Of a DNA stretch of 64,000 nt, positions 47,606-58,314 are shown piece after piece. Under the pieces are notes generated by a model that was given only the letters and a program-made list of their open reading frames with translations, did not search any database and was not told the origin of the DNA. Where the stretch lies: contig OW799236.1 of assembly GCA_941918925.1 (NCBI GenBank), forward strand, positions 104,548,562 to 104,612,561, written 5' to 3'. Made by a program: the position numbers and the translations under genes. Origin of the DNA: Phyto melanocephala (taxonomy: Eukaryota > Arthropoda > Insecta > Diptera > Rhinophoridae). Position 1 is the stretch's first letter, and every line of letters starts with the position of its first letter.

Positions 47606-47722
47606 GGGCCGTATTCATAAAAAATATTTTAGGTTTATTAAAGGCTTATTTGACAGATGTTGTAGAGAAATTTGTCAAACAAGAATTCAATAAACTTTAA
47701 ATATTTTTTATAAATACGGCCC
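47606..47722. mobile_element. 117-bp MITE with GGGCCGTATT ends
   Basis: Starts GGGCCGTATTCATAAAAAAT and ends ATTTTTTATAAATACGGCCC; the inverted repeat extends about 34 bp inwards with a handful of mismatches, covering more than half the element. It is flanked by TAT on both sides (47603-47605, 47723-47725), a possible 3-bp target duplication as in PIF/Harbinger elements, though those usually choose TTA or TAA. No coding. Confidence 0.7.
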
Positions 47723-48289
47723 TATCTCTTTACTGAAAGCATTTTGTAACAATATCGAATCTTACTTCATTAAAAAGTGTTTACTTTTGTATGACAGCTT
47801 GCAATAAACAAAGTGCAATTCGGATTGTAGATAGCGTAACCCAGAAAATCCCAATTTTACAGGAGAAGGCTTTTTAATGTTTGTTCCCATTGGATGTGGA
47901 TCTTTTATGAAAATAAAAATCTATTTTACAAATGATCACGTACAACTTATAGATAAGTTCTCCCTTAATTCTTTATATAGAATTTTTTTTCAATTACGTT
48001 AACTTTTAAATAAAAATTTCTAACACGCTAGACTACATATAAGATGACCGCAAAAGGAGAAATTTTTATAATTTTTTTGTTATCTCATTTTAGTTGGTCG
48101 CATTCTACTCTTAGTTATTTTAATAACCTCAGGAAAATTATGTTTTCAAGTCCAATTTTTTTTATTCAACTGCGTTAAATGCCAGTTAACATGTCAAAAC
48201 ATGCGTTAGAATGTTTTGATTTTCCTTTCATAAATCTTTAAGAAAAATCAGAAAATCATTAAATATAAATAATTATCTATATCCTAGTA
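47723..48289. other. AT-rich non-coding stretch
   Basis: No feature recognised. Confidence 0.4.
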
Positions 48290-49260
48290 GTCAGGCCCTT
48301 CTATATGATACCCATACCGATGAGTTGAGAACAAAATTTTTCGATATATTGTTTAGAACTCCATGTAAGGTTTAAAATTTTGTATAATTTATTGTATTCT
48401 ACTGGTCAAGCCCATTTATTTTATACCCATGTTGTGAGGGTTGAAGAGGACAAAACCGTAATTACCATTTTTAACCCACATATCCGTCACTTTAATTCGG
48501 ACGCCAACTTTTTCATTGTTTGCTATATTCTACTGGCTAAGTCTTTCGTTTGATACCAATATTGAGGGCTTGAAGTGGGTATATTTTTAACATCTAGATT
48601 TGATCCATAGAGAAATTATTTGTAAGCCATTTAGTAGTGACAGCCATCAATGATTTAAACGTTTTTTTAGTGTCCTCCATTCTACAGTCAATGTCTTTTT
48701 AATGCCCATATTGTTTCTCTAAAGATAAATTAATTTTTATTTATAAATTATAAGAAAAAAAAGTGGCATTTGTATTCTTGTGCTTATATCTCAATTAGTT
48801 TCTAACCGTTTTGCCAGTTTGTTTGGGAAGTAATTTCTGTTAACATTTTTTGTATTCTGGTGTAGTTAATAATTAAAAAAATGAACTTCAATAACTTGAT
48901 ATAAAAATATATATTTTTCAAAATTATTTTTGGCTATAACTTTGTCGGTTATTACCGGTTTCTCCAAAATGTTTAAAGAATATTCTTAATGACATGTTGT
49001 ACCTTTAAATCGCAAAACTATAAAAAATAAAAGGCAGTCGTCTTAATTTGGTCATATTTTAGAAATTTTAGAGAGATCATGCTTTATTTCAATAGCGATT
49101 TATTTATTAGCTGAAAACTGATACCACATGCTGGGCTGAGTACCATGATTCTTAAAGCTTATTTAAGCCATCATATGGACAGACGGACATGACTCCATCG
49201 CCTGCCCTGGTCATGAACGGTTTACTCGGCTGGTGTCGGGATAAAACTTGCTTTTTTTTC
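48290..49260. repeat. Decayed interspersed repeat with irregular internal repeats
   Basis: A motif of the form TCTACTGGTCAAGCCC, then TTTGATACCCATATTG, then GGGTTGAAG recurs at about 48290, 48398, 48527 and (weaker) 48681, spaced 108-154 bp apart. It is followed by TATATCTCAATTAGTTTCT (48785) and GGCTATAACTTTGTCGGTTA (48932). Related fragments occur singly at 9970, 10350, 16930 and 38100. The right end contains GGCTGGTGTCGGGATAAAAC. No coding frame. The element class is not evident. Confidence 0.5.
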
Positions 49261-49389
49261 TTACTTTTCATTATCACAAATAAAAATTGATTTCTTCATA
49301 TAAAAATGAGAATTTTAGTATTAAAATGAACTTGAGCCAGAATAAAAATAATAAAGTCTTTAAAAACATTTAAGTTCAACAATAAAATA

Positions 49390-49505
49390 AAAATTTACGT
49401 TCTGAAAATATATCTATTTATGAGGTCGGAAATAAAAATGGTAAAAAATACAAACAGAATGACGAAGCTGCATAAGCCCTTGACACCAAGATAAATGGTA
49501 TGCGA
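49390..49505 (-). mobile_element. Fragment of an old HINE 5' region
   Basis: The plus strand reads ATATATCTATTTATGAGGTC, GGAAATAAAAATGG and ACAAACAGAATGACGAA, the reverse complement of the HINE 5' segment that includes the AACGGAATGACAAA and GTCGGAAATGAAAATT words seen at 42030-42065. No ends are preserved. Confidence 0.4.
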
Positions 49506-52026
49506 AAGTTTTAAGCGAAAACAAGTTGTTAATATTTTTATTCGAACTTTCTATATTAAATTTTACTTTAAATAATTTTTATAATGACTCAAGTTCATTT
49601 ATTCTACTATTTTAGTTTCCTTAAACATTGTCCTAATTAAATTAATTATTTATATTAATATTTCAAAAATGGTCCAATGTTGGCCGACTGGAATGTATTT
49701 TCAAAACCAGATACGATTTCATTATCAGCACCCTTTATCGGTATACTCATATGTGATTTAAAATTATATTTATGCTACAATTCTAAGAAATTAGAATTAA
49801 GGAATCATAGCACTTATTTTAAAATATAAAACAATATGTTTCATTTAGTCAAAAAGAATTAAACTTTTTATATAAAGTTTTGGTGTTCACCGGTAGTTAC
49901 TACTGATGAGTAGTTTGACAGCTAGCTACTCGCTACTCCCCTCTTTTAAAAAGCTTTGTTCTAATTAAATTTTATTGTAACAAGATATAAATATTTATGT
50001 AAAGCGAGTTGTATTTATTAATTTTTTTTTAGAAAAATATAAGTTGTTTTTTTACAAAGAACCTTATTTGTGCAACAAAAATAAAAAAAAAATAATGAAA
50101 ATAATAATTAAAATGCTTACATCTTTTAAAAACTGCTAAAAGTAAAATACCATTTTTTAGCAAAGTTCCCAATCAATCTAGACATCAAAAGTATTATATG
50201 TACTTTGCGTAAAGTATTTTAATTATTTTTTAAAAGTATTACATCTTATCAAATCAACATAATTTTATACATCATTTAAACAACAAGTGCCTTTAAAGGA
50301 CAAAAAGTAATTTATTTAAATCACAAGTACATTCTTAAATGCAATACCTTTTAATTAAAACAAAAAGACTTTTTTTTGTTATTTAAAATCAAAGCATTTT
50401 AGCTATTTAAAACAAAATCAAAATAAAATAAAAAGGAAAAATAAAAATTTTAAATAACAAAACTCAACACGCTGTTTTTTTACTCACGATAGTATTGTAA
50501 TAAAAAAATCTTTTTATTGTTATGGTAGCACGACAACATTCCAAACGACGAAGAGAAAAAAAATATATTCTAATTAAATTCGTTGAAAAAAAAAAATCCT
50601 AGACAATGGTCGCAATTAGCTGAATTTTTTTTTATACTCCTTGCCTGTTATTCAAACAATCAGCAGAGTAACAGCAGACAAAAGAACAAAAGAAAATCAA
50701 CAATTAAAAGTGATTTAAATACACTACTAATTAAAATAGACAATTTTAAAATGAAATAAATTTTTGATGAATATGCAGACAACTAACTATGAAATTTTAT
50801 TACAAATGAAAAATACTTGTGCACCAGTGTATGTAGTACATTGTGATGTAAAATATTTTTATAAGGAAAATATCTTACTATTTCTCCACAATTAACTTTT
50901 AATATATGAACATTTTATATAAGCGTTATGTTTGTTAGTTGGCAGAAAAATTATTTAAACAGACAAAGCAAACAGGAAACCCTTAAAGGAAGTGACATAC
51001 TAAACAAAGATGCGTTGTTATTATAAGAACAGCTTAATAGAAAGGTATACTTTATGGATACATGTGAGAGCTGAAGACTATAAAAGAATAAATTTTCTAT
51101 ACATTTTTTATTGATAAAGAAATAATACTAAAAACATGTTTACTTTCTTCGATGTAATTTAAAAAACTATTATTTTTTATATTTTTAAATAATTTATTTT
51201 ATAAAAACTATTGTAGAGTAATATAAAGTCGACTTATATTACATTGTAGGGTAGATATGAGTAAACTATATTGTACATAATTTTATTTACATAAAAACAC
51301 TCAATAAATTTAAGTTATCCACTAATAAACAAAAACAACACTCAATTGGAATTTGTAGCAACAATTATATTGAAAGTTAATTTTAAGGATACCGTTATGT
51401 TATTATAAAAACAGGAATTTTTGTAAATAAAGATTATTATTTAATTAGCCTTAAAAATTGGCTTTTCTTTTGAAAATTACCATTCAATTGCTTTGTCCAA
51501 GGCATATAATCTGCCAGGATATAAATATAAGTAGGGCCAGTGGCGTTGATTAGCGCCGGCAAACTTTATTAGGGTTCTTTCATTTACCTACCCTCGTTTT
51601 CAATCACTACACTATTCCCCAAAGGCGCTAACCGATTCGGTTGCAAAATATTGGATTGAAATTAAATTTTTTTATGTAATAAACTGATCTTAAGTTGTAA
51701 TGGTAGAAAAACTTATAAAATAATAACTATTTTACATTCAGAAAGAAAAATAGAAATTCTTTACTCACAAAAATTTGATTGCTAAATTTTACAAAAACGT
51801 TATTTATCTAAATAGTCTAGTTAGTTGGCCATTAGTAACGGGCAAATTAGTTCCTGAAATTTGTATTCTTTTGGGATACAATGTGCTGTATTCGTGCACA
51901 TATAAAGGGTCCGTCACCCAACGTTAGCATGAATGGTAACACTTAGCTTATGTCTGACATATAATTAGTTCTATCCTTCCGCGAACGAATATGATTGTGT
52001 ATATGCTTGAACAACGCTGAGAAATA
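49506..52026. other. AT-rich non-coding stretch
   Basis: Mostly A/T homopolymer-rich DNA. A GC-richer patch at 51535-51660 has TTAGCGCC and GGCGCTAA about 70 bp apart and begins CCAGTGGCGT; no partner end was found. No gene recognised. Confidence 0.45.
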
Positions 52027-52458
52027 TTGCGACATTACTTTGACCAATTTTGCCAAAAAAAAATCATCTTTTCAGATGAAGCTCATTTTGACCTTGGCGG
52101 GCATGTAGACAAGCAAAATTGTCGCACTTGGGGCACAGAAAACCCGGACGGATATATTGAAAAGCCGATACACCCAAAACGAGTCACTGTTTGGTGCGGA
52201 TTTTGGTCCAAAGACATAATTGGGCCATTTTTCTTCGAAAATGAGCAAGGAGGGGCCATAGTCAATGGCAATCGTTATCGGGCCATGTTGAACGAAGTTT
52301 TGTTCACAAAAATTGAAGAGGAGGATATTGGCAGCATTTGGTTTCAACAGGACGGCGCTACGTGCCACACAGCCGAAGCTACACTTTTTGTTTATAGTAG
52401 TTTCAAAAAAAAGTTATTTGGCGGATCCTTTACAATACCACCAACTCAGTATTACTAA
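52027..52458 (+). pseudogene. mariner-type transposase, catalytic segment open for 143 codons
   Basis: The frame contains FSDEAHFDLGGHVDKQNCR with the first catalytic Asp (residue 17), HPKRVTVWCGFW, IIGPFFFENEQ, NRYRAMLNEVL and WFQQDGATCHTAEA with the second Asp (residue 109). This is the core of IS630/Tc1/mariner transposases of the type annotated with DUF4817. Full-length relatives run past 330 residues. Here the N-terminal DNA-binding domain is not visible upstream, and the frame collapses after residue 118 (FVYSSFKKKLFGGSF), before the third catalytic Asp. The uninterrupted run makes it the least decayed mariner in the window. Codon composition is clearly richer in G and C than the flanks. 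Confidence 0.75.
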
Positions 52459-52743
52459 GAAGGCAATATTTTGTAGATTTTTGCGAAAATATTAACAACT
52501 CCCAAAGCTTAAAAACTATAAAAGTCAATCAATAGTGCAAATTTATCTTTCTAATAAAGAAAATGCTTTGTTTACAAAGTTTTGTTTTTCGGAAAGTACC
52601 GCTCATTTTCTGTTCAAAAAAAATTTCAAACTGGCATTTGATCAAAACGTAGCGGTAAATAATTTTTTATGGATTTTACTTACATTGTAATTTTAAACGA
52701 TATGTACTCAGTTAAACTGCCATATTGAATTTTAATTCTTTTT
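52459..52743. other. AT-rich non-coding stretch
   Basis: Nothing recognised; no mariner inverted repeat could be identified downstream of the transposase fragment. Confidence 0.4.
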
Positions 52744-53523
52744 TATACCCTTCACACAGTGAAAAAGGGTATATATAGGTTTGTCATTCCGTGTGAAATT
52801 TCTACAATTTTCATTTCCGACCCCATAAAGTATATATTTTCTGAAAGCTTATGAATAGAGGAGTCGATTAAGCCCTGACCGTCTGTCCGTCTGTCCGTCT
52901 GACCGTCTGTCCGTGTGTATGTTGAAATCAACTTTTTGAAGCCCCCCGACATAGGTTGGACCCGGGTAAGGTATTAAAATATCAGAAATATTCGGGAGTA
53001 GATCGGTATTGAAAATCAGAAACATCGGTACATAAACAACTGAGATATGAGCAAAAACCCACGACCACCTCGATTTTCTTTTCATAAAAACAACATTACA
53101 ACAACAACATACATACATACAAACGTGTATACTGGTTAGAGAAAACGTGGCATCGAATCCCAGCTGAGGCAAAAAAATTTTTTTTTAAATTTTTTTAAAA
53201 TTTTTTTTTTTAATTTTTTTTTTATTTTTTTTTTATTTTTTATTTAATATATTATATATATTTTTATTATTATTTTTTTTTATTTTTTTTTTTTAAATTT
53301 TTTTTTTTATTTCTTATTTTGTTTTATATATATTATATATGTATATAATAATTTTTTTTTTTTTAATTTTTTTTTTAAATTTTTTTTTTTTAAATTTTTT
53401 TTTTTTAAATTTTTTTTTGTTTTTTTTAACATACATACGTGAATTTACTGTTATTGCATGACTACACGTTGTGAAGGGTATATAAGATTCGGCACGGCCG
53501 AATATAGCGCTTTTACTTGTTTT
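52744..53523 (+). mobile_element. HINE, short subfamily, with long poly-T tract
   Basis: Complete ends: 5' hairpin TATACCCTTCACACAGTG followed by AAAAAGGGTATA, then GACCCCATAAAGTATATATT, GTCTGTCC repeats, and a 3' hairpin ATTCGGC-ACG-GCCGAAT (53487-53503) with TTTTACTTGTTT. The length is only about 780 bp. Inside, 53168-53430 is almost pure T with AAA interruptions (TTTTTTTTTAAA units) and a TATATA patch. The same subfamily, on the other strand, is at 41513-42075. The open frames on the minus strand (52752-53172) are read-through of these repeats and not genes. Confidence 0.85.
53168..53430. repeat. Poly-T / (T8-10 A3)n low-complexity tract
   Basis: About 260 bp nearly devoid of G and C, made of T runs interrupted by AAA, with an embedded TATATATTATATATG stretch at about 53325-53345. 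It lies within the HINE at 52744-53523 and probably expanded by slippage. Confidence 0.85.
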
Positions 53524-53580
53524 ATTTTCAAATCTATTTCTGATAATGAAAAATGCTGTATGATTATGTTTAATACAAAC

Positions 53581-53681
53581 CTGCAAATCACTTTCAATTT
53601 ATAGTCCGTAAACCATCCCGTGCATCGATCTTCAATTGTGGTAAAAACAAGGGCATCCTTTAGGAGATTTTTTTTTTGCAA
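53581..53681 (-). CDS. Candidate internal exon of an unidentified host gene
   Basis: On the minus strand the open frame reads LLKDALVFTTIEDRCTGW and then FTDYKLKVICR up to a donor-like CAG|GTTTGT (GT at 53580-53579). The frame is open upstream to about 53755 (RKTLQQKQLQKKN), so the 5' boundary is uncertain; no good pyrimidine-rich acceptor was seen. The balanced composition with Cys, Trp, Asp and Thr is unlike that of random AT-rich DNA. I do not recognise the protein; the KDALVF...YKLK pattern faintly recalls a PH-domain strand, which is speculation. Same strand as the candidate exon at 9434-9530. Confidence 0.35.
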
Positions 53682-53934
53682 CTGTTTTTGTTGTAACGTC
53701 TTTCTAGTTTTCTCTATACATAAGTGTAAGCAATTGGTTTTGAGTTTTATTAAAACAAAAATATTATATTAATTCGTAGCCCCTCAATCATAAAAGTAAA
53801 TTATAATAAATCGTTAAAAAAAAAAAACTTTTTTGTTAATATCGTTTTATAAAGATTTCAAAAATTTAAAAAAGACCGCTTTTCTTTTTCAGCACCCTAC
53901 TACTTACACAGAAAATAGTAGCGTTGCTGACGAA
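53682..53934. other. AT-rich non-coding stretch
   Basis: Nothing beyond the possible upstream extension of the exon candidate. Confidence 0.35.
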
Positions 53935-54500
53935 CACTCTAGCCAATTAATTAAAGAACTTTTGGCAGTTATTCGCTATCCAAAAATTTGATTTAAAAGT
54001 GCCATTGTATCTCCTTCAGTGTGTGCAGTAGCTTTACCCTGCTTAAACTACACTTAAATTCTGTTTTCAAAAGCAGGACGTAAAAAATATCTTATCACAA
54101 GCCGATAGCGCTTTCCACTCGCAGTCACAGCATTTATATCTTCCTTTCGCAATAGGCCCAATGACATTTTCATATACAATGCAACATCATACATATATTC
54201 ACCTAATGGGGTCCAGTTGGCATTGATGAATGGCTATTGGATTTTAAAAAACCGTTCTGCCTATTGACGAAGCCATGAAATTGAGCTCCATCATTATTAT
54301 TCCGAGTCTAAATAAACTTGATTTCATTTTTGAGCAACTGTTGACTGACTTTATATGGGAATACCCATAAATCTATTTTTTAAAGCGTGAGAACCATTTC
54401 CAGCTGCGCAGAATGCTTGTTGGTAGAAGTTCCCGGTGTTTAAAATCTATTTTTCTGGTTATTTGTTCAGTTGTGAATCTATATATGTATTATTTATTCT
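53935..54500 (-). pseudogene. mariner-type transposase relic
   Basis: On the minus strand, 54287-54253 reads AQFHGFVNRQNG (the SDEAHF...VNRQN block, first Asp lost). About 54130-54065 gives the remains of VNGKRYR...FLRPAF across frames. At 54048-54020 FKQGKATAHT replaces the usual FQQDGATAHT, so the second catalytic Asp is gone. MALLNQIFG follows. Upstream, near 54350, SQQLLKNE matches the linker. Several stops interrupt it. This is an older lineage than 52027-52458. Confidence 0.65.
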
Positions 54501-54639
54501 AAATATAATCTAAAAAAAACCAAATAGAAAAAATATAAAAACGAAAAAGTTATTACAGTTTTAGGACCCATTGGTGACATTTAACCCGCTCTGTATATGG
54601 ATTTCATACTCAACCTTTAAAAAAAATTAATTTGAGGGT

Positions 54640-54810
54640 AGTTCCGTGTTATCATTCCGTTTAAAACATATATTTTCTACGTCGTGGTTTTATTTTTAAT
54701 TGTCTAGCTTTTTCGTTTGGCGGACCATCCGTCGTTCCGTCCACCCGTCTGGGTATCAAATTTTTTTTACATTTGAATATAGCGCTTTTACAGAGTTTTT
54801 TTCAACCTAA
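54640..54810 (+). mobile_element. Fragment of an old HINE
   Basis: Shares ATCATTCCGTTTAAAACATA, ATTGTCTAGCT, CCATCCGTCGTTCCGTCC and the terminal AATATAGCGCTTTTAC with HINE 5' and 3' parts, in the right order, with most of the body deleted. The 3' hairpin is lost. Confidence 0.5.
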
Positions 54811-57800
54811 AAGGAATTTTAGAAATTTTTTGAATAAACTAGATTTTAATTATCCTTAAATAATTGTAAAGAAAAGCATACTAAATACAGATATAAAGCG
54901 CAACGCTGATTTTGCTTATCCAACTGAATATTCTGCTAAAGTATGGACGTAAGCAATCATGTCAATATGTAAGAAAAAAATTTTGTTTTTTTGCATCCAG
55001 AAACTCATTTGTTGATTTGAGAGTAAAAAAGGTTTTATGACCAATATATAACTAGTCTTATTTTGAAATTAATTTTTTATACACTTAATTTCAAAAGAAC
55101 CTTTTTCGTTAAATTTCAAAAGCCTTTGATCAAATGCGCCAGCCAAAGATACTAGCTATTTGTAGTTTTTATTTGCAATTATTATTACTTTGAACCTTGC
55201 AACAACTTCTATTTTTTTCCACAAATAATTGAACCATCGTAATAGGTACCGTCCTTTTTAATAAACCACTGATGATTGAGCTTTTATTTTAGCAACCGCA
55301 ACTGCCCCCACTGTAATTGCGGTTTTAAACATAAAATTCATTCGCAGAGATTGTTATTTTATAAGCAAGCTATAAAGCACTTATACTGCACAGTTGATAA
55401 ATTATTATTTAATTAAAGAAAAAATATTGGCCTCAAATAAGAAGATTTTATTTTAGACGAACTTAAGTTTTTCAGTGATTCCACAATATTTCGCACAAAA
55501 ATTTAACGCAACAGTATTAGAAGTAACAACTTACATAGATTAAATTAGACTAAAAGCTGTGTATTCTTCTTTTAATATCAAGTTTCTTTAAACAGTTATT
55601 TAAGTATATAATAAATAATGGAGAGTAACAAGACTTTTGAAATTAAAAGAAATGAATGTCATAAGTCTTATACAATTAATGAGGATACGTGTTATTCTTG
55701 TCTAAAATAATGTAACAAAAAAAATTTCTATTTCCTTATGTATATTATTTTTTGTCCAGCATTTTGTCACATATTATATTAGATTTAATCTCACTTATAG
55801 ACCATATGTTACTGTGGTCATGCCTTATGATGTCACAGACAATAGATGATACTCTAAAGACGTTCCTAAACTATTTGCTGTATTAGCATGTGTAGCACTC
55901 AAACAAACAAAAAATATATAAAAGAAAACATTTAATTTATATTTACAAGCAAACAAACTCACACAATTATTAAAAATTTTGCTTAAACAGAAATATGAAA
56001 GTTTTTTGTGCATACACACATATGCGTGTGTGTCATAAAAAATACTTTCACTTTATTTTAGTTGCTTTTTTCAATTTTATTTTATATTTCCAAGCCGGGA
56101 GTGTTTCAGGCAACAATGGTAATAAAGAATGTCGTAGTTCAACTATTCGTATAAAGTTTTTATTTTTCATTACAAACATACAATCAGATATACAATCTGA
56201 TGCAAAGTGTGGCAGGAATAGCGAATAAACTTGCATTTAATTTAACAGGCTTGGCTACACAAGTGGGGTAAAAAAGTTTTATTGAAACACAAGATTTAAG
56301 AAAAAGTACATTGTAAAAATATTAAGAAACAAAAAGATTAAAGTTAAGCGCTATAAAATTTTATGTTTTAATAAAAAAATTATTCGTTTTTTTTTAATAT
56401 CATATAAATGGAATAGACTCCAAACAATTAATTACTATAAGTCATCAGCAGCGACAAGTTATAATTCTAAATTTATATATATTTCAATTCTTTAGAAATC
56501 ATAACAAGATATTATTAGTAATATAGGATAGTATGAACCAAAAGACAATGCTATTTTATATAAATGAAGCTAGTATAAATAATATGATTCGCGTTTTCTA
56601 ACTTTATTAAATTGTAAAATAGAAAGTTCTTTCAAATCAAGTATAAGTAGTGCAACGATCGGCACAATTTTTCATTATTTTAAATTGCTTAAAGTTTAAC
56701 TCAAAAAAAGAAAGTATAACAAATAGTTTACTATGAAAATAAACTTAAGATCGAGTAACTTACAATCAAATCTATAATTATTATTTCATATCAATATAAA
56801 TTTATTATTACAATTTAACAAAAAAAAATTAAAACAATTAAAAAATTTACATTTTTATTGAAATTTTTTAAGAAGATTCATTTTATAAAATAAAACTCTA
56901 AATGAAATGCATATCGTGACTGCTTACTAGTTACTCTTTTTTGAACCTTCATTCGTCATACACCTATTCAACAAAGGATTACTCAATTGGTTTAAAACTA
57001 AACAAGTCTTAAATAAAAACAAAAATAATAGCCCTCATACTATTTATGGTCTGGAATTTTTAATGTTCTATATATTTTGTTATATAAAAATGTTAAACAA
57101 TCTTGAAATTTTTTGTTACCCTGGGATCTTACGCATATGTGTTTTTAAAGAGCTTATTCAAATTTTGCATTTATGTATGTATGCATATGTACATATGATT
57201 TCTATGCACATATAAATGTATAGGTATAACGTTTTATCTCATTTTCATTTTTTTTTATTTTTTTTTATTCGACATTTTTTGTTATAAAAATGTAAATTGT
57301 TTTATCAAAATGGAAATCTAGTTTGTTTAGTGAATTCCTTTGGTGATAGACAAAAGCATAAAAACAAAAATCTTTTTGGCTTAAAAATTGTGCTATTTTT
57401 AAAAAAAAAATACTGTTGATTGTCAAAAAAAATATAGGGCAATTCGAAGGTATTTTACTTACTTGTACTCTTGTATTTTCTTCGTATAAGTCATATATAT
57501 GCATGTATTTGTATTTATAGATTTAAAAAAAAAAAACATTTTTTAAATCATTTAAAATATGGTAGATGTGAAATATTTTTAGTTTTTTTTTTTAATAGTT
57601 TAACAATATTTATAAAAACAAATATGTATACGTACTCGATCAAGTCAACGCCAAGTTACTGATAGTTTTCTTTTTACAAGAAAAAAACAAATGTAAAAGC
57701 TTTTATCTTTTTTGGTGATGATTTGTGCTAATATAATTTCTTATATTTAAGGCAATAGTATTTGGTAACAATTATGTTGCCTTTTTTATAATTTTCTAAC

Positions 57801-58314
57801 ACAATATTGCTTTCTCTCTTTTTGTTAATGTTTTTTTATATATATTTTCACTTGCTTTGTCCTGATCTACAGAATAACAAACAGAGAAAATTATAGTAAA
57901 TTACCGAGCTCTTTTCCAAAAAATAATAGCAGATATTTACATCTAAAATTTAGTAAAATTTATTAAAATTTAAAAACAATTTAACTTCTTTGCAAAAAAA
58001 AAATAATTGTATTAATTCTGCCAAAGCAGTTATTATGTACTCTACACAAACATGTAGACAAATTTCGAACAAAGAATTCAACATTATATGACGTTGATCA
58101 GACCAAACCAAATAAAACAGCATAAATAAGAGTCAAAAATGATGGCGATGATCATAAGTTAAAAGGCCACAACTTGTATTCTTTACGCAATTAAGTTTTG
58201 ACATTCCATACAGATACCAAACCAAACATTAAATGAAATAGTATCACAAATAACAGTTTTTCAAGCACTTTTACAAAAGAAGCTACATTATGACATACAG
58301 TTTTTTTTACTTGT
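54811..58314. other. AT-rich non-coding stretch
   Basis: No gene, RNA or terminal repeat pair recognised. Opposed open frames at 55995-56228 and 56048-56236 are mirror readings. At 57870-57890 the minus strand has an acceptor-like TTGTTATTCTGTAG, but the following frame is only 13 codons. Confidence 0.45.

Noticed and set aside
51535..51660. A hAT element starting CAGTGGCGT
   Set aside because: No matching inverted end or 8-bp target duplication was found; only a short TTAGCGCC/GGCGCTAA pair.
52072..52368. Two minus-strand frames opposite the mariner transposase
   Set aside because: Shadows of a clear coding frame on the plus strand with both catalytic motifs.
52752..53172. Two overlapping minus-strand open frames
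   Set aside because: They translate the HINE 5' repeats (DGQTDRRTDG-type residues come from GTCCGTCT units).
53314..53586. A lysine-rich protein on the minus strand
   Set aside because: The KKKFKKK run is just the poly-T tract read backwards.
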